Shown in pieces: positions 9,362 through 18,466 of a stretch of DNA of 64,000 nt. The stretch's first letter is position 1; each line of letters starts with the position of its first letter. Source of the stretch: Halomonas sp. (lineage in GTDB: Bacteria > Pseudomonadota > Gammaproteobacteria > Pseudomonadales > Halomonadaceae); contig NZ_DRFS01000008.1 of NCBI RefSeq assembly GCF_011050415.1, forward strand, positions 222,980-286,979, written 5' to 3'. The position numbers and the translations under genes are program-made. Under the pieces are notes generated by a model, which was not told where the DNA came from, searched no databases, and was given only the letters and a program-made list of their open reading frames with translations.

Positions 9362-9970
9362 ATGGCATCAGTTAATACGCTTGTGCTTGCTAGCGGAAAT
9401 GCTGGAAAGTTAAGAGAATTCAATCAATTACTTTCACCTTTAGGGTTTGATGTCCGTCCCCAGGCAGATTTCGGCGTTAAAGATGTTGAAGAAACAGGCT
9501 TAACCTTTGTTGAAAATGCCCTGTTAAAAGCGCGAGAAGCCAGTCTTATCAGTGGATTACCAGCACTGGCTGATGACTCAGGTCTTGAAGTAGATGCACT
9601 GCACGGGGCGCCAGGTATTTATTCGGCTCGTTACGGTGGCGAACCCAAAAGCGATGAAAAAAATAATGAAAAATTATTAGAGGCGCTAAGTGAATGCGCC
9701 GAAGGTCAGCGAAGTGGGCGCTACTGGTGTGTGCTAGTGTACTTACGCCACCCAAAAGACCCGGTACCCATCATTGTGCAGTGCAGTTGGGAAGGTGAGA
9801 TCCTTGCCCATCCAAGGGGGAAAGAAGGGTTTGGTTATGATCCGCTTTTCTGGTTACCGGACCAAGGGATGAGTGTTGCTGAGCTTCCCAGCGAAACCAA
9901 AAATCGCTTGAGTCATCGAGGACGCGCTTTGCAAGGCTTGGTAGAGTTTCTGAAGGTGGCGCATGGCTGA
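9362..9970 (+). CDS. rdgB: dITP/XTP pyrophosphatase
   Basis: Housecleaning NTPase that hydrolyses non-canonical purine triphosphates (dITP, XTP, ITP) to monophosphates. The ATG at 9362 follows GGAG by eight bases and gives 202 residues, the normal size. Signatures are LASGNAGKLREF near the N-terminus (nucleotide-binding SGNxxK), ETGLTFVENALLKAR, ADDSGLEVDAL and the C-terminal GFGYDPLFW and SHRGRAL. The stop overlaps the hemW start by 8 bases, the typical rdgB-hemW coupling of gammaproteobacteria. Confidence 0.96.
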   Translation: MASVNTLVLASGNAGKLREFNQLLSPLGFDVRPQADFGVKDVEETGLTFVENALLKAREASLISGLPALADDSGLEVDALHGAPGIYSARYGGEPKSDEKNNEKLLEALSECAEGQRSGRYWCVLVYLRHPKDPVPIIVQCSWEGEILAHPRGKEGFGYDPLFWLPDQGMSVAELPSETKNRLSHRGRALQGLVEFLKVAHG

Positions 9971-11147
9971 TAAGCTGCCGCCGTTATCACTTTATATCCA
10001 CACACCTTGGTGTGTACGTAAATGCCCCTATTGTGATTTCAACTCTCACGAACCGGACACACATGGTTTCACGCCTCGGGACTTACCTGAGGCTGCTTAT
10101 CTTAACGCGTTGCTACAGGACCTGGACGGGGATCTTGCTTTAGTAGCTGGTCGAGAAATACAGACTATTTTTATTGGTGGTGGAACACCAAGCCTGCTAT
10201 CGCCAGCCTTCTATCAGCGTTTATTGAACGAAATTGAAGCGCGTTTACCTTTTGCTGTTAATGCCGAAATTACCCTAGAAGCAAATCCGGGTACTACTGA
10301 GCAGTCGCGCTTTATAGGTTACCGTGAAGCTGGCATAAACCGGCTTTCTTTGGGCATCCAGAGTTTTCAGGAGACTCAATTAGAGGCACTTGGTCGTATC
10401 CATAGCGGTTACGAAGCTGTCACTGCGGTTGAGCAAGCGCGCCAAGCTGGTTTCATTAATATCAATATTGATCTTATGCATGGTTTGCCCCAGCAGACAC
10501 CCCAGTTGGCACTGGATGACATCGAGCAAGCGTTAGCATTGTCACCCAATCATCTCTCCTGGTATCAACTTACTCTGGAACCCAATACCGCTTTTCATTC
10601 CCATCCGCCGCGACTACCTGAAGAAGAAGCGCTTTGGGATATACAGGATAGCGGGCACACTCTGTTAGAAAGTGCAGGTTTTGAGCGGTACGAAATCTCG
10701 GCGTATGCCATAACCGGTCATCAGAGTCGGCATAACCTTAACTATTGGCAGTTTGGTGACTATTTAGGCATAGGTGCCGGTGCCCATGGCAAGCTCAGTG
10801 TTATTGATCCTCTGGGGAATTGGCATATAGAACGTCGCTGGAAAACGCGCCAACCAGATGCTTACTTGAGGCGAATGAATGACCCGCGTGGATTTATAGC
10901 GGGTAAGCAGTTGATTGAAATGGAAGAGCTACCGTTAGAGTTCGCCATGAATGCGCTTCGTCTTACGGAAGGCGTTGTGCTTGATAGATGGACGGCGAAT
11001 ACAGGCCAGCATAGTGGATTGTTACTGGCACGGTTACAAACTGCCGATAAAAAAGGACTTTTGATGGAAATGCCTGAAAAACTGCGTGCATCACCTCAAG
11101 GTCTATTATTCTTGAATGAGTTGCTGGCATCGATTACTAATGATTGA
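9963..11147 (+). CDS. hemW: Heme chaperone / radical SAM protein HemW
   Basis: HemW is related to the oxygen-independent coproporphyrinogen oxidase HemN but acts as a heme-binding chaperone. The 394-residue protein has the radical SAM cluster motif with C17, C21 and C24 in CVRKCPYCDF. The following Phe is typical of the HemN/HemW group. IFIGGGTPSLL and NRLSLGIQSF are SAM-binding signatures. The N-terminal extension of true HemN is missing, which favours HemW. The ATG lies inside the rdgB 3' end. Confidence 0.93.
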   Translation: MADKLPPLSLYIHTPWCVRKCPYCDFNSHEPDTHGFTPRDLPEAAYLNALLQDLDGDLALVAGREIQTIFIGGGTPSLLSPAFYQRLLNEIEARLPFAVNAEITLEANPGTTEQSRFIGYREAGINRLSLGIQSFQETQLEALGRIHSGYEAVTAVEQARQAGFININIDLMHGLPQQTPQLALDDIEQALALSPNHLSWYQLTLEPNTAFHSHPPRLPEEEALWDIQDSGHTLLESAGFERYEISAYAITGHQSRHNLNYWQFGDYLGIGAGAHGKLSVIDPLGNWHIERRWKTRQPDAYLRRMNDPRGFIAGKQLIEMEELPLEFAMNALRLTEGVVLDRWTANTGQHSGLLLARLQTADKKGLLMEMPEKLRASPQGLLFLNELLASITND

Positions 11148-11162
11148 TCTGCAATTTAAAAA

Positions 11163-11229
11163 AGTATTGTGAACACAAAAGTTTGAAAACATATTTTGAA
11201 AACGAACTTTGAAAACAAAGCTTGAAGAC
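11163..11229. repeat. Degenerate 13-14 bp tandem repeats upstream of the OmpA-type lipoprotein
   Basis: Successive units end in TTGAAAAC or a variant: a worn copy at about 11164-11176, then 11177-11190, 11191-11203 (ATATTTTGAAAAC), 11204-11216 (GAACTTTGAAAAC) and 11217-11229 (AAAGCTTGAAGAC). The array occupies nearly the whole gap between hemW and the ribosome-binding site of the next gene, so it would be the promoter/leader region. Confidence 0.8.
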
Positions 11230-11245
11230 AAACAAGGAGTGAGTG

Positions 11246-11920
11246 ATGCGTATTTCTCGACTATTGACACCGTTAGCAGCCGCTATTTTAGTAGCAGGCT
11301 GTGCCACATCGGATCCTTACGGTGGCCAAACGCAGCGCTCTAGCACCGCCATGGGCTCTGGTATTGGTGCTGCTGTCGGCGCTGCTGCAGGAGCACTTTC
11401 AGGCGACGGCAGTACCAGCCGCCGTGACCGTGCCTTAATCGGCGCAGCCGTTGGGGCTGCCGCAGGTGCAGGTATTGGTGTTTATATGGATCGCCAAGAG
11501 CAGCAACTGCGTGAAAACCTGCAGGGATCACGTATTGAGATTGAACGTCAGGGCGACGACATCGTTCTTAATATGCCCAGTGGTGTGACGTTCGGTTTTG
11601 ATTCAGCAGATCTCACCAGCGAAGCTCGTAATGCCCTTAACGAAGTCGCTAACGTTCTCACCCAGTATCAAGACACACGGGTTAACGTCGCAGGCCATAC
11701 CGATAGCGTGGGCGATGCCAGCTATAATCAACGCCTTTCTGAGCGTCGCGCTCAAGCGGTGGGCAGTTACTTAACACAGAACGGTGTTTCGTCCATGCGT
11801 CTTAACACGTCTGGCTACGGCGCTACACGGCCAGTGGCCAGCAATGACAATGAGCAAGGCCGGGCACAGAATCGTCGCGTAGAAATCACCTTAACACCCA
11901 CTGGTAACGGACAAGGTTAA
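11246..11920 (+). CDS. OmpA-family outer-membrane lipoprotein with glycine zipper
   Basis: A cell-envelope lipoprotein that anchors the outer membrane to peptidoglycan. I prefer the ATG at 11246 over the GTG three bases before it; AAGGAG is upstream. The 224-residue product has a lipoprotein signal with lipobox LVAGC (C19). A glycine-zipper segment follows (GSGIGAAVGAAAGAL and a second copy, GAAVGAAAGAGIGVYMD), then an OmpA/Pal C-terminal domain. That domain includes FGFDSADLTSEARNAL and the peptidoglycan-binding motif NVAGHTDSVGDASYNQRLSE. It resembles YiaD and similar proteins. A strong terminator follows. Confidence 0.92.
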   Translation: MRISRLLTPLAAAILVAGCATSDPYGGQTQRSSTAMGSGIGAAVGAAAGALSGDGSTSRRDRALIGAAVGAAAGAGIGVYMDRQEQQLRENLQGSRIEIERQGDDIVLNMPSGVTFGFDSADLTSEARNALNEVANVLTQYQDTRVNVAGHTDSVGDASYNQRLSERRAQAVGSYLTQNGVSSMRLNTSGYGATRPVASNDNEQGRAQNRRVEITLTPTGNGQG

Positions 11921-11954
11921 TACCCTATTGGGTTAAATCTGGCTATTGCTGCTT

Positions 11955-11988
11955 AAAGCCCGCTATGCTCACATAGCGGGCTTTTTTT
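11955..11988 (+). terminator. Rho-independent terminator after the OmpA-type gene
   Basis: The perfect 13-bp stem AAAGCCCGCTATG / CATAGCGGGCTTT has a 4-base loop and runs into a T tract. It is placed 35 bases after the stop codon. Confidence 0.93.
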
Positions 11989-12010
11989 ATTCTCTTGCTG
12001 ATGAGTTGCC

Positions 12011-12856
12011 ATGCTGTCTTACCAACATGCCTACCATGCCGGTAATTTTGCCGATGTTCATAAACATCTTACGCTTTACGCTGTAGCTGATTATTTATTA
12101 CGTAAAAAAACAGCTATTACATATGTCGATACCCATGCGGGTCGAGGGCTCTACCCACTTGATGGCGTAGAAAGCCAGCGCTTACAAGAGTACCGCGAGG
12201 GTATATGGCCGCTATGGCAGGAGCGTATCGCCTTTATTGACCCGTTGCTGAGTGCCTGGAAAGCAGCGCTGGCAAGTGCGCAGCCTGATGCATCTACATT
12301 GACGCACTACCCAGGATCTCCCTGGTGGTTGAATCGTGTGTTACGCGATCATGATCAGCTGCGGCTGTTTGAACTGCATCCTGGCGAACATAAGCAGCTT
12401 AATACCCAAGGATTAGCGCCTCAGGCACAGCGCGTGTTCGGTGATGGGTTGGCGGGTCTAACGGCCATGCTCCCTGTTGTGTCGCCGAGGTTATGCGTGC
12501 TTATTGACCCTAGTTACGAGCGTAAAGTGGAGTACCAAGAGGTTGCCGAGACGGTGGCGTATACGTTGGAAAAAGCGCGTCATGGGGTGGTATTAATTTG
12601 GTACCCGCTGTTGCCAGCAGGCCATCATCACACCCTATTAAGCAGTCTCAAGGAGAGCGGGATTCGAAACATCTGGCGCAGTGAGCTGCTGTTGCGTGAA
12701 CCCACTGAGAAGACGCACGGCATGTTTGGTAGCGGCATGTTGGTGATTAACCCGCCCTGGGGGCTGGATCAACGCCTAGCCGCTGCGATGGCAGAAATTA
12801 CGCCGCTGTTAGGCGCCACCAGCCGCTATCAGGCGGATTGGTGGGTGGAAGAGTAG
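12011..12856 (+). CDS. rlmJ: 23S rRNA (adenine-N6)-methyltransferase RlmJ
   Basis: Methylates A2030 of 23S rRNA. The 281-residue protein carries the family's N-terminal YQHAYHAGNFADVHKH, the SAM-pocket YVDTHAGRGLY and the catalytic motif DPSY at about 166-169 (CVLIDPSYERKVEY). Length equals that of the E. coli enzyme. It begins directly after the preceding terminator and is probably a single-gene unit; its promoter would have to overlap the terminator region. Confidence 0.95.
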   Translation: MLSYQHAYHAGNFADVHKHLTLYAVADYLLRKKTAITYVDTHAGRGLYPLDGVESQRLQEYREGIWPLWQERIAFIDPLLSAWKAALASAQPDASTLTHYPGSPWWLNRVLRDHDQLRLFELHPGEHKQLNTQGLAPQAQRVFGDGLAGLTAMLPVVSPRLCVLIDPSYERKVEYQEVAETVAYTLEKARHGVVLIWYPLLPAGHHHTLLSSLKESGIRNIWRSELLLREPTEKTHGMFGSGMLVINPPWGLDQRLAAAMAEITPLLGATSRYQADWWVEE

Positions 12857-12887
12857 CTAAGCCTTTGCAAGCTATAAGAAATGCGGG

Positions 12888-13079
12888 CTAAATTGCCACC
12901 AGAGTGGTTTTAGCACCACAGTGGCCCTGAACATATTTGACGTTGAGATTTTTGTGAAACAGCGCGTTACCGAGTCCCTGAAACCGGATCATGCTGAGCA
13001 ACGGTATTACTGGCACGGAGGATAAAGTGGCATAGCAAGAACTGATCTCCATCTCTTTGCGCGCCGAAGTGGTCGACAT
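12888..13079 (-). CDS. Possible small protein (63 residues), unknown
   Basis: This reading frame lies in the 291-base gap between rlmJ and the hydrolase gene. Support is a very strong ribosome-binding site, GGAGGAGG, five bases before the ATG (MSTTSARKEMEIS). The product has no recognised family, no signal peptide and a weakly hydrophobic centre. It could be a real small gene cotranscribed after the hydrolase, or the remnant of a longer decayed gene. Coding status is unproven. Confidence 0.35.
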   Translation of the reverse strand: MSTTSARKEMEISSCYATLSSVPVIPLLSMIRFQGLGNALFHKNLNVKYVQGHCGAKTTLVAI

Positions 13080-13147
13080 TTTCCTCCTCCCTCATTGCTA
13101 TTGAAACGCCGGTGCTATCCAAACTAATTTTACCGAAAGCGGCAGGG

Positions 13148-14080
13148 TCATTCTGGGTCGTTGGTAAAGGCGTTATCCAGAAACTTTACTGCATTTTCCA
13201 ACGCCTCATCCGCCTGTGGCAAAAGCCCTGCAAACAGATGCCACACATGAAACATCCCCGGCCATACTTCAAGAGTCGTGCGGACACGATTTTCAGCAAG
13301 GTGAGAAGCAAGCCTGATTGCGTCGCTCAACATTACTTCGTTTTCGCCTATTTGAATCAGGGTCGGTGCAAGCTTTCGAACATCAGCAAAGACTGGCGAA
13401 GCATCAGGGTCTGTCGGCAAGGCGCCCGCAAGAAAGGTGCTGGCCAGTTTGTTTAGGAAGGCGGTACTGCAAATGGGGTCAAGCCCGTCGCGCTCCCTTG
13501 CCGAGGCGCCACTATGAGTCAGGTTTGCCCATGGTGAGAAAGCCACAGCGGCGGCTGGTAAAGGCAGATTATTGTCCCTTGCTTTGCGCATGATGGTTAA
13601 TACCATCGCGCCTCCAGCCGAGTCGCCACAGAGGCCCAGTTTGCTTGGTTCTTGACCTAGTTCGAGTAGCCCCTGGTAAGCGGCAAAGATATCATTGATC
13701 GGCGTCGGGAACGGATGCTCCGGTGCCTGGCGATAGCCAGGAGCGTAGACCTTAGCTTGTAGCATGGTCGCCAGCCGCCCCGTCAGGCCTCGGTAGGCCA
13801 AGGTTCCGCCGTGTACGTATCCTCCTCCATGAACGTATAAAAGTACACGGTCATCGACAACCGTTTTGGGCGTAATAACCATCGTAGGGACACCTTTAAG
13901 CTCCGTTTCATCGAAGCTCACTCCCTCGGGCGCAGGAAGAAATAACTCATCAAGCTTTTGCATGTAGGCATCGCGTGTGTTGGGCCAGCTCTCACTACTT
14001 TGTCCTAACAATTTTTCTACTACCGGGGCGGCGGCAGCTAGCCAGCCATCTAAAGCGCGTTTTGCATCTGCAGGTAACAT
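13148..14080 (-). CDS. Alpha/beta hydrolase (hormone-sensitive lipase/esterase family)
   Basis: Cytoplasmic carboxylesterase-like enzyme of 310 residues. The oxyanion motif HGGG is at 84-87 (YVHGGGYVHG). The nucleophile elbow GDSAGG is at 152-157, with Ser154. The likely acid is in DPDASPVFAD and the histidine in FHVWH, so the catalytic triad is intact. There is no signal peptide. It is divergent from a LysR-type regulator gene 61 bases away, a standard arrangement in which the regulator controls the enzyme gene. The substrate is unknown. Confidence 0.9.
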   Translation of the reverse strand: MLPADAKRALDGWLAAAAPVVEKLLGQSSESWPNTRDAYMQKLDELFLPAPEGVSFDETELKGVPTMVITPKTVVDDRVLLYVHGGGYVHGGTLAYRGLTGRLATMLQAKVYAPGYRQAPEHPFPTPINDIFAAYQGLLELGQEPSKLGLCGDSAGGAMVLTIMRKARDNNLPLPAAAVAFSPWANLTHSGASARERDGLDPICSTAFLNKLASTFLAGALPTDPDASPVFADVRKLAPTLIQIGENEVMLSDAIRLASHLAENRVRTTLEVWPGMFHVWHLFAGLLPQADEALENAVKFLDNAFTNDPE

Positions 14081-14141
14081 TGCAGTTCCTTATAAAGTGA
14101 ATTAAATTCGACAGGATTACTTTAAATGTTTTATTGGAGAA

Positions 14142-15104
14142 ATGGTTTCCCCAGTGAGTCTACCTAAGTTCCCTATTTCCCCCCGACCGGATAGCGAGAT
14201 CGATTTGGGCGCTTTAAGAGCGTTCGTTGCCATTGCTGATGCCGGAAGCTTCACTGGAGGAGGCCGAGTGTTGGGTCTGACGCGCTCTGCTGTGGGTAAG
14301 GCCCTGACAAAATTGGAAGCACGATTGGCCGTACGTCTGTTGCATCGCACTACGCGTCATGTGGTTTTGACCAGTGAAGGCCAGCATTTTTACGAGCGCT
14401 GCGTGCAGATTTTCGCCGATCTGGCGGAAGCTGAAGCCAGTGTTAGCCAGAACGGCCCTGCTCCAAAAGGGCAGCTGCGTATAACGGTTACAGAAGCCTT
14501 TGGACGAGTTATCGTCCTACCTTTCTTGAAGCAATTCCTGGCGGACTGGCCTGAGTTGAATGTAGAGGTGAGCTTCACTGACAGAGTAGTTGATCTCGTA
14601 GAAGAGGGATTTGACTTGGGGATTCGGTTAGGGGAGTTGCCCGTCGACTCTCAGCTTATCGCTAAAGTTATTTTACGAACCCAAGCCCATCTCTACGCTG
14701 CGCCTGAATATTTACATCGGGCGGGATGGCCATCGTCCCCTGCCGACATTCAGAACTACCAGCGACTTATCTTTGGCCTAAAGCCCGCTGCCAGTATCTG
14801 GCAGTTAGTAGCTGACGATGGCGAACAGCTGACCATAGGGGGCGGCCAACGACTGCGTTTTGATAGTGGAGAGGCGCTTAAAGACGCTGCTATAGAGGGG
14901 ATGGGCATCGTTTATTTGCCCCACTTTTTGATGGTTAATGCCGTCAAGGAAGGTCGCTTGGTTACACTGTTCCCTCAATATAGCGGGCATCAGTTGCCTG
15001 TCAGCATCGTCTACCCTCATCGCAAATATTTAGCCACCAAGATAAGGGTTTTTATAGATCAGTTGGTCGCTTATCTTGACGAAAGCACGTTACTTCAACG
15101 GTAA
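14142..15104 (+). CDS. LysR-family transcriptional regulator
   Basis: The 320-residue protein has an N-terminal winged helix (DLGALRAFVAIADAGSFTGG, then SAVGKALTKLEARLAVRLLHR) and a C-terminal effector-binding domain. The N-terminus is about 20 residues longer than usual before the HTH. The start is uncertain because GGAG is only two bases from this ATG; a GTG at 14154 is an alternative. It is divergent from the alpha/beta-hydrolase gene and probably regulates it and itself from the shared 61-base promoter gap. Confidence 0.9.
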   Translation: MVSPVSLPKFPISPRPDSEIDLGALRAFVAIADAGSFTGGGRVLGLTRSAVGKALTKLEARLAVRLLHRTTRHVVLTSEGQHFYERCVQIFADLAEAEASVSQNGPAPKGQLRITVTEAFGRVIVLPFLKQFLADWPELNVEVSFTDRVVDLVEEGFDLGIRLGELPVDSQLIAKVILRTQAHLYAAPEYLHRAGWPSSPADIQNYQRLIFGLKPAASIWQLVADDGEQLTIGGGQRLRFDSGEALKDAAIEGMGIVYLPHFLMVNAVKEGRLVTLFPQYSGHQLPVSIVYPHRKYLATKIRVFIDQLVAYLDESTLLQR

Positions 15105-15149
15105 GTGCGCCATAGAAGGTTGACGTTTATCCCGCCAATCGCAAGCGCT

Positions 15150-16520
15150 TTATTTACCGATACAAAAGCTGCCAAAAATTTCGCCCAACAAATCATCAGC
15201 GCTGAATTCGCCGATGATTTCGCCTAATGCCTGTTGGGCATCGCGGAGATCCTCTGCAAGCAGCTCGCCCGCGCCGTAGCCGTCGAGCTGGGCGCGACCA
15301 GTTTCCAGTGCTGTCATGGCACGATCAAGGGCATCTAAATGGCGTCGGCGAGCGGAAAAGCGCCCTTCAGTGGTGGCAGCAAAGCCCATTACGTCTTTCA
15401 AATGGACTCTTAAGTTATCCACACCCGCACCTGTTTTAGCCGACAGACGCACCGTGGGCGTGGCTGTGGATAAATCTAATCCGGCGGGTTCCTCGCTGGT
15501 ATCAATCTTGTTACGTACCAGGGTCAGGCGCTGCTGGTCGGGGAGCTTAGCCACGAACTCGGGCCAGATGGCCATCGGGTCGGTTGAGGCAGTAATGCTG
15601 GCATCCACCAGAAGCAGCACACGATCAGCTTTTTCTATTTCGGCCCAAGCGCGTGCTACGCCAATTTTCTCTACCGCGTCTGGCGTATCACGCAGACCGG
15701 CGGTATCGATAATATGTAGCGGCATACCATCGATATGGATATGTTCGCGCAGTACATCCCGCGTGGTACCAGCGATATCCGTAACAATAGCGGTATCCTG
15801 CTCAGTTAAGGCGTTAAGCAGGCTGGATTTACCCGCATTGGGGCGCCCGGCAATGACCACGCTCATGCCTTCGCGCAGCAAAGCTCCTTGACCAGCTGCC
15901 TGGCGGACAGCACTTAATGCTTGCTGCACATCGCTTAAATGCTGAGCTACATGGCCATCGGCAAGAAAATCGATCTCCTCTTCAGGGAAGTCGATGGCTG
16001 CTTCAACGTAAACGCGCAGTTCGATTAATCGAGTGACTAGCGCAGAAACACGTTTGGAGAACTCTCCCTGCAACGAACGTACGGCATTTTCAGCGGCTGA
16101 GCGCGAGGTAGCGTCAATTAAATCAGCAATTGCCTCAGCCTGTGCCAAGTCGAGCTTATCGTTTAAAAAAGCCCGCTCAGAAAATTCCCCAGGGCGTGCT
16201 AAACGAGCACCCAGCGCTATGCAGCGTTCCAGCAGCATGTCCATAATGATGGGGCCGCCATGACCCTGCAGTTCCAGTACATCCTCGCCGGTAAACGAGT
16301 GAGGGCCGTTAAAGAGTAGGGCGATGCCCTCATCGATAGTGCCCTCAGCGCCCAGGAAAGGCCCATAGTGGGCGTAACGAGGTGCGGGGCAATCTCCTAT
16401 CATAGCTTGGGCTATCTTACGGCAGGCGGGGCCGGAGACGCGGATAATACCTACGCCGCCGCGGCCGGGAGGCGTTGCCAGTGCTGCAATGGTGTCAGGC
16501 GTGTAGAGGCGTTCGGCCAT
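15150..16520 (-). CDS. mnmE: tRNA uridine-5-carboxymethylaminomethyl modification GTPase MnmE
   Basis: MnmE works with MnmG to modify U34 of certain tRNAs. The 456-residue protein has the N-terminal tetrahydrofolate-binding domain ([20 protein letters not shown]) and a G domain with P-loop [14 protein letters not shown], switch region [16 protein letters not shown] and NKID. The C-terminus ends in the family CIGK motif, with Cys453. It is the last gene of the rpmH-rnpA-yidC-mnmE block. mnmG, its partner and common neighbour, is not found anywhere in the window. Confidence 0.97.
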   Translation of the reverse strand: MAERLYTPDTIAALATPPGRGGVGIIRVSGPACRKIAQAMIGDCPAPRYAHYGPFLGAEGTIDEGIALLFNGPHSFTGEDVLELQGHGGPIIMDMLLERCIALGARLARPGEFSERAFLNDKLDLAQAEAIADLIDATSRSAAENAVRSLQGEFSKRVSALVTRLIELRVYVEAAIDFPEEEIDFLADGHVAQHLSDVQQALSAVRQAAGQGALLREGMSVVIAGRPNAGKSSLLNALTEQDTAIVTDIAGTTRDVLREHIHIDGMPLHIIDTAGLRDTPDAVEKIGVARAWAEIEKADRVLLLVDASITASTDPMAIWPEFVAKLPDQQRLTLVRNKIDTSEEPAGLDLSTATPTVRLSAKTGAGVDNLRVHLKDVMGFAATTEGRFSARRRHLDALDRAMTALETGRAQLDGYGAGELLAEDLRDAQQALGEIIGEFSADDLLGEIFGSFCIGK

Positions 16521-16603
16521 GGTAAATCTCTTTTAAATTGGCAAGTTACTGAGAGGGACGATTGAGTATTGATAGGCATAGTGTGAATTTGTCGGCCTCA
16601 AAA

Positions 16604-16634
16604 CGCCAGACCCCCGCACAGGGCGGGGGTCTGG
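16604..16634 (-). terminator. Stem-loop terminator after yidC
   Basis: A 12-bp perfect GC-rich stem, CCAGACCCCCGC / GCGGGGGTCTGG, has a 5-base loop. On the minus strand it is followed by CGTTTT. It lies in the 136-base gap between yidC and mnmE, so mnmE probably has a promoter of its own as well. Confidence 0.75.
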
Positions 16635-16656
16635 AGATGTTACTCAAACAGCGGAC

Positions 16657-18345
16657 TTATTTGGTTCTCATGCCTTTGCCGACGTTTGGATCGTTCTCGA
16701 TTTTGCGCGTGATGTAGTATTGCTGCGCCACCGAAATGATGTTGTTGACTACCCAGTAGATAACTAGGCCCGCCGGGAACCACAGGAAGAAGAAGGTGAA
16801 GATAATGGGTAACATCTTCATGATCTTCGCCTGCATGGGATCCGGAGGCGTTGGGTTCAACATCTGCTGAACAAACATCGAAATGCCCATCAGAATCGGC
16901 AGGATGAAGTAGGGATCTTTCACCGATAGATCCTGAATCCAGAACATAAACGGCGCGTGACGCAGTTCAACGGATTCCAACAGCATCCAGTAGAGAGCGA
17001 TGAAAACGGGCATCTGAATCAAAATCGGCAGACAGCCCCCCAGCGGATTAATCTTCTCCTTCTGGTAGAACTTCATCATCTCTTGAGACATTTTTTGGCG
17101 GTCGTCGCCATACATCTCTTTCAGCCGCTGCATCTCTGGGCCGAGTTTACGCATCCGAGCCATCGACTTGTAAGCCTTGGCCGAGAGCGGGAACAGGATA
17201 GTCTTAACCAGTAGGGTCAATAGCACAATCGACCAACCCCAGTTACCCACAATGTCGTGGATCTGATCCAGCAGCCAGAACAGCGGGTTGGCAATAAACC
17301 AAAGCCAGCCGTAATCGACGGTTAAGCGTAGGTTGGGGGCAACTTGCTCTAAGTTTTCCTGAACCTTTGGGCCCATGTAGAGCGTGGCGCCCAAGGTAGC
17401 TTCACCCTCTGCGGCAATACTGCTGGTCGGACCTGCAAATGCCACTACGTTACGATTGCTTGAGTCCGTCGTTACGTAGTAGAGGTTCTGCTGATCCTGC
17501 TGAGGTGCCCATGCTGAGACGAAATAGTGCTGAATGATCGCAATCCATCCGCCTTGCGCTTCGCGGTTTTCAAAGCTACGACTTTGAATATCGCCAAAAT
17601 CGATCTTCTCGTAGCGAGCATCTGGCGTTGAGTAAGCGGCACCCAAGTAGGAGCTCATACCCATCGCAACACCGCTTGATGGGTCAGGGCTATTGTCGCG
17701 TGCCAACTGGCCGATAAAGCGGGCGCTTACAGGCGCATCACTGTTATTGGCAAGGTAGTAATTAACGTTTACTGCGTAGCTGCCGCGCTCAAAGGTAAGG
17801 CGTTTAATAACGTCGACACCATTCACCTCGGCGGTTAAGTCTACGCTCAACTGATCATCGTTATCGCCTAAACGATACTCCGAATTCTCAGGTGTGAACG
17901 CAATACGGCTCGCCTGACCATCTAGCTGTAAACCTGAGCGTGCCACGTAGCTACGATTGTCGTTATCTGACAGCAGTACGTAGTTACGGTCTGAGTCGAG
18001 GGTTAGCTTATGCTGCGGTAAAGCAGCGTAAACGATATCACCGCCGTGGGGATCGATGCGTACATCCAGGACATCGGTGGTAACTGCAATAAAGTCACGG
18101 CTTGCGGTTTCGCTTTCGCTGTCCCCAGAAATACCTTCATTCACCGCACTTTGCTGCGGAGAGCTACTAGGAACCGCTAATCCATTACCGTCATCAATAT
18201 CACTGGAAGGTACTGTATTGCTGCGTTGCGTCATTTCGGGCGTCGAATCGTAATTCGGCTGCCCATAATCCTGATTCCACTGGACGACGAGCAAGTAGGC
18301 AAGTACGGCTAGTGGAATCAGTAATAAAAGTCGTTTTACGTCCAT
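16657..18345 (-). CDS. yidC: Membrane protein insertase YidC
   Basis: Inner-membrane insertase of 562 residues. It has an N-terminal anchor (LLLLIPLAVLAYLLVVQWNQ), a large periplasmic beta domain to about residue 340, and the conserved insertase core. The core includes GNWGWSIVLLTLLVKTILFP with its Arg/Lys-rich cytoplasmic loop (AYKSMARMRKLGPEMQRLKE) and NPLGGCLPILIQMPVFIALY. The gram-negative length is normal. It lies 121 bases downstream of rnpA. In most relatives yidD fills this gap; here I see no intact yidD. Confidence 0.97.
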   Translation of the reverse strand: MDVKRLLLLIPLAVLAYLLVVQWNQDYGQPNYDSTPEMTQRSNTVPSSDIDDGNGLAVPSSSPQQSAVNEGISGDSESETASRDFIAVTTDVLDVRIDPHGGDIVYAALPQHKLTLDSDRNYVLLSDNDNRSYVARSGLQLDGQASRIAFTPENSEYRLGDNDDQLSVDLTAEVNGVDVIKRLTFERGSYAVNVNYYLANNSDAPVSARFIGQLARDNSPDPSSGVAMGMSSYLGAAYSTPDARYEKIDFGDIQSRSFENREAQGGWIAIIQHYFVSAWAPQQDQQNLYYVTTDSSNRNVVAFAGPTSSIAAEGEATLGATLYMGPKVQENLEQVAPNLRLTVDYGWLWFIANPLFWLLDQIHDIVGNWGWSIVLLTLLVKTILFPLSAKAYKSMARMRKLGPEMQRLKEMYGDDRQKMSQEMMKFYQKEKINPLGGCLPILIQMPVFIALYWMLLESVELRHAPFMFWIQDLSVKDPYFILPILMGISMFVQQMLNPTPPDPMQAKIMKMLPIIFTFFFLWFPAGLVIYWVVNNIISVAQQYYITRKIENDPNVGKGMRTK

Positions 18346-18466
18346 AAGGGTTCTGCCCGCTGGGTGGTGAACATGCTAATGGCGCAGTGTCATTTACTCG
18401 ACCCTTGACACACGAAAGCCTGCCAGGCGGCAGGCCGAGGTCGAGCGGTGAAGAGTGCACCAAATG

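Noticed and set aside
15316..15891. 191-codon plus-strand frame opposite mnmE
   Set aside because: It lies wholly within a clearly coding mnmE, has no ribosome-binding site of note and a low-complexity Ser/Arg composition typical of antisense frames.
18200..18463. Possible yidD in the rnpA-yidC gap
   Set aside because: The only long frame here runs deep into yidC in another phase and lacks the YidD core (CRFYPSCS-type motif); at most a remnant.
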